DNA from: Isoetes taiwanensis
Taxonomy: Eukaryota > Streptophyta > Lycopodiopsida > Isoetales > Isoetaceae
DNA: 64,000 bases
NCBI GenBank assembly: GCA_021234155.1
Contig: JAJEKV010000018.1
Coordinates: 18,114,177 to 18,178,176, forward strand
Direction: 5' to 3'
Positions 24,640-36,347 of the stretch are shown here, piece by piece; the stretch's first letter is position 1; every line of letters begins with the position of its first letter. The notes under the pieces were generated by a model that saw nothing but the letters and a program-made list of their open reading frames with translations, searched no databases and had not been told where the DNA came from. The position numbers and the translations under genes are program-made.

Positions 24640-25803
24640 ATACCTTTATCTGCAGTGTGTTCCATTTTCCAACATTTTTCTTGTTTGCACCACCATGATC
24701 TCTTCCCTCGCCCTCATATTCCTCCACAAACCTGATGGGCGGATGTTCCTTCCAATTTTTCTTGTTTTGTCCCGCTTGTCAAAGTATTCTTTGACAAAAC
24801 ACTTGTCTTCAAGATGACCTATTTCCTTTGCGAGGTTGCACATGTGGCAAATTTTTCCAAAATGACCTTTCTTTCCACATTTTAAGCATGCCCCAGAATA
24901 GCAAATATCGGAAGGATGAGTATCTTTGAAACAATGTGCACAAGGAGGATAAGTTTTTTTTTTTTGTTTTTCAACTCCAAGAGTTGTTTGGTCGGCCTCG
25001 CAATGGTCTCGTACATTTTGGCCATCTCACTCTTTGATTCATTGATTTTAGGTGCGCCTCTTCATCTTTGGATTTTCTTCTTTCTTTTTGCATCGCATAC
25101 ACAGCACATGCTCATACTCTTGTTCATAATCCGGGTAAAAAGGGTCGAGACAATGGTTTACATGGTTATCGTAAAAAAGACATATCATTAGAGATTTTAG
25201 TTGCCTTTTCAAAAGCCTTGTGTATGGTATCGAACCCTTCCCCGATTTTGAATTTTTAGCATCTTTCATTGCACTTTAGGCCTTGGTGACAGTCCTTTAA
25301 TGAAAGCAGCCACAAAGTAGAGTGTGGGAGTGGGCACCGACTCTTTTGGCATTTTTCGTGTATGCACTAAACCTTTCCACATAGTGATTGATACTTTCAC
25401 CGCCCTTATGCAAAAAGTCCTCAGAGCTCGCCCTACGCTAGCTCGAGGGGGCATTGGGTTTGCCAAACCTAGCCAAAAAATTGCTGCACAAGACTTTCAT
25501 ATGTATCAAGACCATAACGAGGTCACATGCTCACACCAAGCATATGCCTCATCAGATTTCATGCATCTCTTAAACTTCAAAACCTACACCCTTTTTACAA
25601 CCATAATCTCTATAATATTCATCAAATACCTTTAAAAATGGTTAGCATTCATAGTTGGTTCAAATATGGGTGGAGTAATGGGCAAACTTAGCTCAAAAAA
25701 TCGTGGATTGCATAATTTGGCTGTACCACAGCTGCAAATGTGTACTCCTTGTGGTTCCAATGGTTCCGGAGCTTCTTGCTGTTCATTTCTTCTAGGAGCC
25801 ATG
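24640..25803 (-). pseudogene. Gag of unit B, frameshifted
   Basis: Gag forms the particle that packages the element RNA. The likely start is the ATG at 25803 (MAPRRNEQQEAPEPLEP), 45 bp downstream of the LTR3 edge and just past the primer-binding site. Near 24900-24850 the frame reads CLKCGKKGHFGKIC, a CCHC zinc knuckle, followed by a second knuckle-like CHMC...HLEDKC. The middle part is scattered over frames (for example AAFIKGLSPRPK near 25280). Unit A has lost this gene. Confidence 0.75.
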
Positions 25804-25824
25804 AGTTCTTTGAAAACCAGGTGG

Positions 25825-25844
25825 AAATCTCGGTAGGACCTCCA
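25825..25844 (-). promoter_or_regulatory. Primer-binding site, tRNA-Gln type
   Basis: The plus strand reads AAATCTCGGTAGGACCTCCA three bases from the LTR3 edge. It matches the T-arm and acceptor 3' end plus CCA that I recognise as plant glutamine tRNA. The minus strand would prime minus-strand DNA synthesis. The tRNA identity is from memory. Confidence 0.75.
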
Positions 25845-25847
25845 AAA

Positions 25848-28150
25848 TGTTGATGGCAAACTTGGCTAAACCACCAACCTCAGGTCAAAGAAGCACTAAT
25901 CTTGGTCTAGGACCTCCCAGATCACTTGAGGTGATCATTTACGTGCTAAAATATCTGTTTTTAAACTTCCGAGAAAACAAGATTTCACTAGTTTCCCAAA
26001 AGCCAAAAAGCTAGTCTTATTCTAACAGGCAGTACGTAAATTAATGCATTCAACATTTTGAACCCAAACAAGCATAGCATGTTACCATGATATCTGAAGA
26101 AAGTGTTGGAGAAAGTCTATGCAAAAGAATCCTCACGGTTGGTTAGAAATAATGATTCTTGACTAAGTCGGGTTGGTCAATGGACTGGACAAAGGCACTC
26201 AATTTTGCCAAATGAGAATGGTGATGAATTTTCAATCCAACTAAATTTAGGCAAGGAACACGCAGGGCCCGCACAATAAGAGCATGCTATTTTCGTGGCT
26301 AAAAAAGTCGGCCTGTAATTTGAGAAGTATGTCCGAGCATCTAATGAGCATGAAAAGTATGACGGACTTTTAAAAACATCGGTGGGTTGATCTTTTCTCC
26401 CCTTTTTTTAGTTTTTCCTTTCCTAAATGATTGTACCAATGCAGCCTAGAGCTTTGTATGTGACCAAAAAAAAGAGGTATGGCTTTTTCTTCCCATTTCT
26501 AGAATTAATTCAAACACAAATGCATCAAATGATATTTTCCAAGGTCAGATTTTCATTAAACCGAATCAAAGTCATCACATTTGACGTCATGTTAATGATC
26601 AAGATGATCAATCAACAGACATCTCTAAAACATACAAATCGTGAATTTTTGGATACAAATCAATCATAATATGCCTCGGGATAGATCTCTTAAGGCAGGA
26701 GGAACTCTCAAAGATCAATTCCGACTTCACACTTCGTGTAATTTGCCTTTGAATCGCGCAAAAAGCCCACACTTTTCTCTCGTTGAATGAATCCCCTTTT
26801 AAAAACTCCGTTTCCTACGGATCTTGGCAAATTCGGGATCTTGGCCATGTTTTTGGTTGGTTTAGACATTTCTTTTGGGTGTAACAGACAGAATGGTTAG
26901 CCAATGTAATGATTGCTCGGTTCAATCGACAAAAACAAGTTCTTGGCAAGTCACATTTTTAGGGTTCTGAGTTTTCTTGAGAGCAATTATCCCACGTGCA
27001 AAAATCAGAAAAGAGGCTAAGGTATAAATAGAGAGCTATTTTCCTCTCTCTTGATTACGTGGTCTCCTCCTCCCACGCCAAGCTCGTGTTTCGACTTGGC
27101 ATGCTGGGGGCCACTCTGGCGAGAGGATGAGAGGGTAGATAGATGGGGGTAGATGTAGGTAGGTTTTGCCATTTTTTTTCAAATGAAGCACGCTTCCCAA
27201 GAAAGCCATTTAGAAGGTCAATATGCACTCTTTTTCAAATTTTTTGTGCTAACGTGGCATGATTCCATGAGGGCTATCAGGTGGTATCATCAAACTCTCA
27301 AATGCAATACTTTTGATTTTTGTAGGAAAAATGAATGGGGTGAGTAGGCATTAGACATGGATTTGGTGAGGTGGCAAGGAGGGAGAACAAGGCTAATAGG
27401 CACATTTATCAATCATTTCAATCTTATGGTTGACCAACTTTTGGGTTTGGTCAACATTTGCCTAGTCATCATTTGATAATGCAAGGTGATGTGATGATGT
27501 GGAATGATGTTGAGTGATGTAATGGTATGGAGTGATGTGGTGATGTGGACACTTGTTGCTTAGGTGGCAACTTGGTGAATGATATATGGAAGTGGCAAAT
27601 GGTGAGTGGACCAATGTGGCTTTGTAAGTGATGACATATGTATCTAGTCATCATGCCATGTCACTTGGAGGTGGTGACTAGGCAAACTCGTGGTTTAGCT
27701 TTTCAAATGCTTTTTTTTTTTTATAGCCACATGGTATGGAGTGTGTGATAATGGAATGATATGATGAAAAAAATATGATGTAGAACTTGATGCTTAGGCA
27801 ATCCTTTTTGTGTAACAACTTTGAAAATGTGCCTTAGGTAGTGGTAGGTCAACTATGGAACAAAAGGCTATGTGTGAGATGTATGATAGTATGGGGTAAT
27901 GGAACGTTGGAAATGTGGAGTGTGAGGTAGGAGAATAGAAATGACAATATGAAGGAGAAAAGATACCACTTTAATAGCTTGCAAACTTCATAGGGGTCTT
28001 CCAAACTTCTAGATGCTTAGGTCCTCTCAATGTGTGATCTTGATTCCAATTCAATGTCTTCACTTGGTTCTTCAACATAGTATCTTCTTTTTCCCTGCAA
28101 CATAAAAAAGATTTGATGGCACTTTGCCATGTTGCCATAGCAGGGCAACA
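25848..28150 (-). repeat. LTR3, 5' LTR of the array
   Basis: This full LTR of 2303 bp is adjacent to the primer-binding site and Gag on the left and flanked on the right by target duplication TGTAT. Its sequence agrees with LTR1 and LTR2 apart from scattered differences concentrated at CAG/CTG sites. Confidence 0.85.
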
Positions 28151-28274
28151 TGTATACACGTGGTTTACCATGCCTCTATGTCACTGGCCTGATCAGCCGA
28201 GTTGACCATGCTCAGACCCAGAGGAATATTGGTTATTGTTATGTTGCCATGGTTGCTAAGATATTATTATGTGA

Positions 28275-28723
28275 ATTGGGACGTCTTGTATTGAATTGCA
28301 ATGGTTGTAGTATGTAGTAGATATTCATGGGTAAATTGTGCATTGTGGGACATGCTTGTATGGATTACTAATTCAGGGCGAGGCTACGGTAAGGTTAAGT
28401 TATTGTTTCTGGATGGATGCATTATGTTGTTGATGCTTAGGCATGTCCTAGAACCTCGATCCCCACTTAGTCCTTGTGACTAACCCCGTTTTGATGGTGT
28501 AAGCAGACGTGCAAGAGGCTCCGGAGTGTAGCCAAGCTTCGGGAAGGCGAGAGTAGGAATTGGATTGCAAATAAATAAACTTGTTGATTATTATTAGAAT
28601 TGGTTTGAAGCTATAATTGTTACGTTCATGGATGTAGCGTGAGAATATTATTATTGGTTATGGGTGGAATATATTGATGGTATCTCCAGTTACCAGAAAG
28701 GTTAACTGACCAGGCCCGTCACA
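28275..28723 (+). repeat. 3' LTR-like repeat of the outer retroelement
   Basis: It is a direct repeat of 1-707, starting at ATTGGGACG and ending at CCCGTCACA, with internal deletions relative to the left copy. The Tat-like array and TRIM1 lie between the two copies, which is the expected layout for younger insertions into an older element. The 119 bp before it (28156-28274) are unassigned. Confidence 0.55.
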
Positions 28724-28729
28724 GTTAAA

Positions 28730-29262
28730 TGTAACGTTCCTAACCGACATGCCCTTAACCAACTAGGCAAAACCATCTAGATATTTATGAATAGTCGCTT
28801 CTACCCATTTATGCCGGTGTCTCGGGAACGCGACACCCAGATCTACTCGAGCGGTCTCCATGGGTCCACTACAATCTCTCCCACTAGAACTATGCTCGTC
28901 CTCGAGCATCACAAACCATAGATCACACCATCCCATGGTGTCCAATGGGTCCACTACAATCTCTCCTACTAGAACTATGTTCGTCCTCGAGCATCACAAA
29001 CCATAGATCACATCATCCCATGGTGTCCAAGACCAAGTCATGGCCTACCGTCCAACGATATTCCGGATCATACTTGCCCCTATGGAGACTCGAACTCGAG
29101 CCCTGCTTAGATACCAAATGTAACGTTCCTAACCGACATGCTTGTAGCCAACTAGGTAAAACCATCTAGATGCTTATGAGTAGTCGCTTCTACCTGTTTA
29201 TGCCGGTGTCTCGGGAACGCGACACCCAGATCTACTCGAGCGATCTCCATGGGTCCATTATA
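28730..29262 (-). mobile_element. Second TRIM retrotransposon (533 bp), inverted
   Basis: Two 144-bp direct repeats (28730-28873 and 29119-29262) are related to the TRIM1 LTRs but lie in the opposite orientation. On the minus strand, just inside the 5' LTR (29119-29262), TGGTATCTAAGC resembles the Met-type primer-binding site. The interior contains an 85-bp tandem duplication that overlaps the LTR edge. There is no coding capacity and no clear target duplication. Confidence 0.8.
28860..29029. repeat. 85-bp tandem duplication in TRIM2
   Basis: 28860-28944 and 28945-29029 are nearly identical. The repeat includes the last bases of the left LTR (GGGTCCACTACA), so the duplication arose after the element formed or through a template jump. 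Confidence 0.85.
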
Positions 29263-31479
29263 ATTACAATCAAATTCAAAATAGAACTCCACTCCACGGA
29301 GCGAGGCATCAGCATTATCTCCTGTTGTGTTCTCTCCTGTAAAAACTTCCCTTTCGTGTCCTTTAACACTAGACCTGTCCCTGGGACCATTCCTGATCCA
29401 TGGACCAGAACTGGCCCACATGACCTCTGCCACTTAAACCCATGTAACTCACGAAAGAAATTTCAATTTTGTAATATACCACCACTATTTGAGTCTTCAC
29501 TTGTTCTTTAATGACTTCTGAGAATTTCAAGACCAATGGGGTCACCTATGCCTTGTGGTGATTGCTCAAACATTGGAGAATTTGGCAGTTTCTGCACCAG
29601 TCAAGAACTGCCTTCTTTGATATTTCTAGTATAAAGTGACCTAAACCTTGCTAAAGTTGGAGGTATTTACCTGTTTATCATAGAACATATTGAGCTTTAT
29701 GTTCTCATGTTTTCTTGCTATCATCTAACATCGGTGGAAGCTGCCAAACCCTATTTTGGTCAAAAAAGCTGCTTGAGGTTCAAGAATTATTTCTCTCTTA
29801 TTATAAGAAGTTTTGACTTAATTCTGCCATGAGTTGCTAACTATACGAGCTATAGGCTCATGATTTTTTGAAGTGTTTCTAAGTCATGTTAACCTCAATA
29901 TTTACTAACAAATTCTACTATACAGAATTCTAGATAAAAGTATATGTTAAAATGCTCCAATAACAACCATCCATAATGCTATGTGGGTAATAAATGATGC
30001 TTTCTACTTATATCTACATAGAAGATAACCCTAATCAACTTATATATAATGTAATTAGGGTGTAACCATGCAATTTTTGGAATTCAAACATGATGTGCAG
30101 TAGTCGGATTAACACATTAGAGCATAAAAAGTTGAGTCAGCTCCACAATTATAGATCCAAAACTCCACAATGATTATAGTTAGTGATGTTTATTGATGAA
30201 TCCAAGTGGATGTTGTGAAGTTTAGCCATGACAATATGTAAATGGACCATATAACATTTCATATATGCTTCTTTTGTTCATAGAAAGAGACACTAATTTT
30301 CCCCAAATAAGATTTTAAAATGTTTCAAAATGTGAGAAATGACATATATAGAGATCTCTTATATAGGTTGTATAGTCTTATTAAAAAAAAATACCATAAA
30401 ATCTGCTTATCTCTTACTAGCATAAACTTCATATCTGTATTACTGCTATAAAGCATTGCCATCCAAGTAGAATAATATTACATATAGGTTATTTTTCATG
30501 TATATTATGTTTTTGTGGATGTAAACCTTTCTTCCCAATAGAAATCTCTAGTTGCACATTAAAGTAACATGTTATTTCTAAGGTTTTAATTTATATAAGG
30601 CACACATCACCATTTATGGTCCCCGGGACCAATTGTATAGAGCATATATCTCTCACTAGCCTTATCCATTTTGCCTCATAGAATGATACCATGGCTTTTT
30701 AGCTTCAATCGCATGATTTTCGAAAGGCGTAAGTGAAAGTCCATGTAGGTTTTAATTGGTCATAAGTACCCCATAAATTCTCGATTTTTTGTGCTTCAAT
30801 CTTACCCTTAAATTATGTAAGCTAACCTAATCAATTAATTTTGTCCTATAGAGAATCATAAAAGTAAACTATACGTGAAATTTGAGATCAAAATTGATTA
30901 AGGTGGTATCATTAATGATTTTTAAACTTCCAGTCATTTGGACCAATAATGGTCTGCAACTGGACTGCAAATAGCGGTCTATCTTGATTTTTTATAGTAA
31001 ATGTTTTTGATATTTTTCCGTGGTTCTTTTTGCATTGGTTTCTTGATATGAGATATTTTGAGGATGTGATTTTGTAAAGTCACATGTTAGGGCACAAATC
31101 TAGAATAAACATGGAAGGCATAATATAAATGATGTTATCTATTCTAGTGCAATCCTCGAGATAATGAGCAACAAATATTTCTAAGAGCTACTCGTGTCCC
31201 AAAACTCAACTTGAAATGGACTAACATAAGGATATAATCATGAACCAATAATGGGCAGGTACAGATATCATTTTTTATTTTTTTTTACCATGTCTTTTGC
31301 TCTTTTCACGTGCTTATTTTTGCATTGGTTTTACATCCTTATAAACTTTCATAATGTGATTTTTTAGAGGACAACCTAGAGTCATATATAGCAATGTTAT
31401 CCATTTGTATAAATTCCCTAAAATTAAAAATAGAAGTAAAAGTCAAAACATCAAATTCAAACTCAACAAACATTTTTCT
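29263..31479. other. AT-rich intergenic DNA, no gene seen
   Basis: There are no long open frames, RNA genes or recognisable transposon proteins. The composition is AT-rich with many short A/T runs. Confidence 0.5.
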
Positions 31480-32110
31480 AGGATGGAGGACCTCGTGAAC
31501 TACTCAGGGAATAAATTACTAATCGCATATTTCTTATTAGTCAGAATGAGTTTAGCTAAACTTGCTTAATATTAATCCCAAAACTTTCTGTGTGTTAGCT
31601 AAACTCTACACATTTTTGCTCTCATACTTTCTAGCATTTAGCTAAACTAACCCAAACATCATCCCAAAAATTTCTATGGTGTGGTCAACAGAAAATATTA
31701 AGCCAAATTACTATACTTGTTTTCAATTGTTTCCACTTATTTTAGTCATTTTCTTTGTGAAAACATTCTAAAATAATGCTAACTAGCAAATTCTAGCACT
31801 CAAATTGATTCATAATCCTAGAAAGTAAACTACTAATCTTTTTTTTTTGTTATAAACTAGAATGATGTTAGCTAAACTAGCCCGAAATTCATTCTAAAAG
31901 TTTTCTATGGTTTAACTAAACAATACAGACTTTGACTCTCTTACTTTTTAGCATTTGGCTAAAGAGCTTCAGGGTTGGTGCAGTCCCGAAAAAAGTTAAG
32001 CTAAAATTATTATTTTTTTCCCAATTTTTTCCATTTACTTTAGCCAATTTTTTTTTTTTAAATGTGCTAAAAACTCGCCAAATAGCTAAGTTTAGCCCTT
32101 AAATTATTCC
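31480..32110. repeat. Diverged tandem repeat, about 330-bp unit
   Basis: Two successive units (about 31480-31800 and 31825-32110) share the same order of blocks: TTAGCTAAACT, CTCT.ACTTT.TAGCATTT.GCTAAA, then TTCCA.TTA.TTTTAG. Repeated GCTAAA/TTTAGC motifs suggest a MITE family, but clean termini are not visible. Confidence 0.6.
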
Positions 32111-32215
32111 ATGGAACTACTTATATTTTTTGTACCGATCCACAAACATCTAGAATATCTACTATCTACATCATAATATGGCTCATACTGTGTTTATCTT
32201 ACTGTGTTTATGTAA

Positions 32216-32621
32216 GGCCCTTTTTCCACGGTAGTTTATCTCTAAAAGTCATATATTTTATTCAATGATGTCTGGCCACTTATTGTCTTAAAAGTAGTTC
32301 ACTTTTCCACTACAAAAATAAGACATGTCTTATTTAAGTTTGAAATAGGTTTGGATACCAAATGGAGTCTTATTTTATTCCGAGGGATTTCCCCCTCCCC
32401 CCGATAAAATAAGATACCTGTTTAAATATATAACTAAAAATAAGGCGTGTCTTATTTCTTCATGCTTTTCCATTAGTATTTTAGTGGTGTCATATTTTAT
32501 GACTACCATGCAGTGGAAATGTAATTTTAAATTTATGTATCTCATTTTTAGCTTTGGAGTCACAAATGGTGTCGTATATTATATATGCAGCCATATTTTG
32601 CGACTGGTGTGGAAAAAGGCC
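32216..32621. mobile_element. MITE, copy 1
   Basis: The terminal inverted repeats are GGCCCTTTTTCCAC at the left and its near reverse complement GTGTGGAAAAAGGCC at the right. The interior has paired CTTATTT and AAATAAG blocks. It shares its last four bases with the start of copy 2. There is no coding capacity. Confidence 0.75.
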
Positions 32622-32914
32622 CTTTTTCCACGGTAGTCATATTTCTAAAAGTCACATATTTCATCAAATGATGTTTGGCCACCTATGGTCCTAAAAAAAA
32701 TTCACTTTTCCACTATGAAAATAAGACATGTCTTATTTAGGTTCGGGATAGGTTTGGATTGTAAATGGAGTCTTATTCTATTTCGAGGGATTTCCACTGT
32801 AAAATAAGACAGCTATTTTTATTTGAATATATAACTAAAAATGTCTTATTTTTTATGGTTTTCCACTAGTATTTTAGTGGTGTCATATTTTATGACTACC
32901 ATGCAGTGGAAAAA
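32618..32914. mobile_element. MITE, copy 2, head-to-tail with copy 1
   Basis: It begins with the same GGCCCTTTTTCCAC terminus and follows copy 1 closely. It ends at GTGGAAAAATAAG, a decayed terminus. Copy 1 has an internal equivalent of this end near 32515, so copy 1 carries extra 3' sequence. Confidence 0.7.
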
Positions 32915-35900
32915 TAAGTTTAAATTTGTGTCGTTGTACGTATCATCCCTCTGCACACATCATGTTTGCCCATGCGAGGTCTTTGTGGAGTCAAACTGAC
33001 CCGCTTTTAAAGGGGCGCTCCTTGACCAAACACCATGGGTTAAGATAGTATTTAGGCATAGTGGTACCTGTACAATACAGCGGCATAGGAATATATAATC
33101 TACGGCATGGCATAACTCAAACACAGCACTAGCATTCAAAGATGAGACGAGCCTGCAGTTCCAATCCAATGCTCAAACCTCACCTGCTTGTGTTGCACCT
33201 ACTCAGGTTTTCATGAAGATATCTTCATTGCAAGATTAGGCATGCCAATGCTCTTAATCACACAAAACAAATAGAAGCAAGAAAAGGCAAAATAGTAGCA
33301 AAAAGAGGCAAAATAAAGCTAAATAGAAGCTCGTTGATTCCATGGAGCTGCCGGTTTGGGCCCTCTCCTCACGACCCTGCCAGATTCGCACAATAATACT
33401 CTGCTTCAAGACGAATGAAGCAGCGAGTATGGCGCTTCTGCAACAAGAAACAAGTGAAAAGAAACAAGAGATGCCTGACAAAGGAAAAATAACCTGGCAA
33501 TGAGTAGAGTCTTGATCACATGATGCCTAGAAGAAAATCAACAATTTGAGCTTCTGGCACAGAAGGCTTGGTAGCTTCAATATGCAAGGCTCTATTTGAA
33601 CTTCCTTTTCTCTGTTTTATTCTACTTACAGCAACATAAATAGAGTTCACGAGACTCACATCTCGTGGTTTCTCAATATGCACGCAAAATTGCATGCCCC
33701 GCATCTAATCCAGAAGTTTTTATCTGTGATCTAGCAAACAAAACATTGGAAGCATAGATTGAATAGCATATTAGATGGTCTCTTCTTGCAAAAATGATCA
33801 TGTGGTTCCATCGATCCAATTCGGTTTAAATACAAGGTTGTGTGTACCCAGAAAATCAGGCCCACTCTACGACTTACAATTGCAGCCTGAAACAGATCGC
33901 TGGGCACAGCCTAGTTCTGGGCAAGAGGGTGCGAGCCAAATCCGGCAGGCAAAGAGAAACAAGAGAGCTTTCAAATCGAATGCTCAAACACGGCATGCTT
34001 GAGCTTTCAAATCGAATGCTGAAGTAGAAGAAGGCGTGGCCACAGCAGAGTTTGAACTTCCCTTGTTTTGCAAATGGCCCATATCTTGGTGCATCCAATT
34101 CGCCATAGCCTGCCGCATATTACCTGCGCTCTGATTAGAAACCATGTGCCCCAGGCACATGCGGCCATCTGCACCAACGGACCATCCATCCCTCACAAAA
34201 ATAAACCCTAAATGCTTCTGTTTCGAATCCAGGATGCCAACAGTCAACAATGTATGTATTCTCATACAGATACAACAAAAAACCATTAACAATCATCCTA
34301 CATCATATATGATTATGATTTCCAGGCGGAAAAAAAAATCCAAAAATAAATATTTCAGGGAGAAAAAACCCAAAAAAAATTACATTTGGCGCCGGAAAGA
34401 AATTCCGATGAGGACGGGTGGGGCTTACGTCGGATTGCTTGGGAGCTGCGAAGTCCGAGTTCTGGATGTGTGCACGGAGATTGGCGGTAGGGTTTTAGGC
34501 GGGCAAACCCGTTCCATCTGTGGTGAGGTGTGATTCAAATTTTAGATGGGTGCATGCGGTTTTTTTTGAAGTAGGGGTTGATCCGGTTGAGTTTTTTTCC
34601 CCAGTGAGGAGTTTGTGATATGAAGAACGGAGTGGGGTTGGTTGCACAGGAAATAGCGAAATTTCCAAATCACGCATCATATTTAAAGGAAGCTGATGAG
34701 ATGCGGGGTATCATGAACGATGGACAGGCGAAGGTGTATGATTATGTTGGTACAATCAGAGAATGACTGTACCAACATAATCATTGTGTTGATCTCAATA
34801 TGGGTATTCTTACGGAGGTATGATTTGTTTGTGTGATTGTGGTATATGTATAAAATGAAAAATGGATGTCGATTGATGTTTTGGTTGCAGGCTACGACAG
34901 GGAAGGATGGAATGATGATTGTTTAACATCAAGAGGTAGCTAGTGCTGTTCAACTAGTGATGTTTAGTGAGAATTTGATAGCATTTAGGTAATATCGATT
35001 GTATGAGTTTTAACAAGAAGTTTTGCAAAACATATATGTAGAGGTTACTCTGGTTTATAGGATGAACAGTGTAGATGATGCAAGTTGTACTGATTTCGAA
35101 GCATATGCATATAGAATAATTGGATCGTTGAAAGATTGAGTATGCTACTGTGATGGAACCCAGCAGCTAAGAGTTGAAACTGGATATTTTATTTGGTATG
35201 ATAGGTAGTGCATGCGAAGAAAGGTTTAGTTTACATCGTTTTATGGATTTCTGAATTGTTGAGCAATGCTTTATCCATGCTGAAATGCCCTTTGCTCATC
35301 ATGCTGTCCCATTTTACATACTTTCTGAATATGCTGTCTCATTTTACATGCTTTCTAAGTGTGCAGATCGTTTGGGTTATTTCCTTATGGCCACCAGAAG
35401 TCTTGGACCCATTGCACATGGTTTTTGATTGCTTGCATTTTCTCTTATGTTTGGAAACCTCATTGATCGTATGCATGTAGAATAACTGGATTGTTGAAGA
35501 CTTGAGTACACGATCTCTACGGGACCCAATGAGAAAATCCAAGATTTCTGTGCAGCATTTTCCATCTTAGTTGCTTTATGCCCTAGACATACCAGTTACG
35601 GCTGTGCAGCAACATTTTTTCTCTTTTGTTTTTCTATTTTAGTCGCTCTATGGCAAGGAAGTATTATATAACCTCTAGAAAATAATGATCATTACCTTCA
35701 CGCTTAGGAAATCCTGCAAAATATACCAAAATATGATATTAATAGCTACTACAGGTTGAGCACACCGCCCAATCGAGCTCTCATGTCTATGCAATATGGC
35801 TCTCCACGAGCTTAAGAAAGAAGGCTTTAACAATTAAGAGGCAAAGCCTCCATCACAAGATGGGAATTTGTTTGGCAACAAGGTTGCGGTCAGGTTTAAG

Positions 35901-36346
35901 GACGGAATGTTGAAAGCGAAAAGCAAAAAGCTTTGGAAAAAATAATGACTTTCTCTAGAATTAGATTTCATGGTTAAGGGATAAAGCCGTCCTCTGTGAC
36001 CCCTTTTCATACTTTTGGACATTGCTCCCTCATACATATGAATCACAAAAAATGCCACCCCAATTCAGAAACAAAACTGCGAGACGATTCCAAGGAAGTA
36101 AAAATCGCTTCAGTCTGAGCTCTGCTTGCGAAGATATGTCCAACTGAAGTTTATCTTCTATTTATAGATGTCTCCACGACTTTAGCCTTTCTTTTAGCAA
36201 GCACTTGCATGTTATATTTTTGGGGCACTAATTAGAACCGAGCTCGTACCACATCGAAGTTGATTTTTAAATCTTATATACCATTTTTATGGACTATATG
36301 TATACCCCATCTATGGCATAGATAAGGACGTTCATTCCTAATTCTT
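32915..36346. other. Intergenic stretch, no supported gene
   Basis: Several frames of 60-130 codons exist on both strands, but none resembles a known family or assembles into a gene. GC content rises around 34380-34550. A 20-bp repeat GAGCTTTCAAATCGAATGCT occurs at 33964 and 34002. A short palindrome-like pair with CAACATAATCA lies near 34735-34785. Confidence 0.4.
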
Positions 36347-36347
36347 A

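Larger units (their letters stand above)
4580..28155 (-). mobile_element. Tandem Tat-like Ty3/gypsy array, LTR-INT-LTR-INT-LTR
   Basis: A single 5-bp target duplication, TGTAT, lies at 4580-4584 and again at 28151-28155, directly outside the first and last LTR. Three full LTRs of about 2.3 kb (4585-6893, 16932-19253, 25848-28150) share one orientation and have TG...CA ends. The middle LTR abuts element interior on both sides with no target duplication. Coding domains read on the minus strand. The plain reading is one insertion that later became a tandem array by unequal recombination between LTRs, followed by rearrangement of the left unit, which now carries inverted integrase and LTR segments at 11422-16909. 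The integrase and RNase H types resemble the plant Tat (Retand/Ogre-like) lineage. Confidence 0.85.

Noticed and set aside
28141-28160. LTR3 boundary considered as a truncation rather than a true end
   Set aside because: The TG...CA ends agree across the three LTRs, and TGTAT flanks both outer edges, so the boundary is genuine.
34144-34533. 129-codon plus-strand frame
   Set aside because: It is Lys-rich because of A-runs, with no domain and no splice context, in a stretch with many overlapping chance frames.
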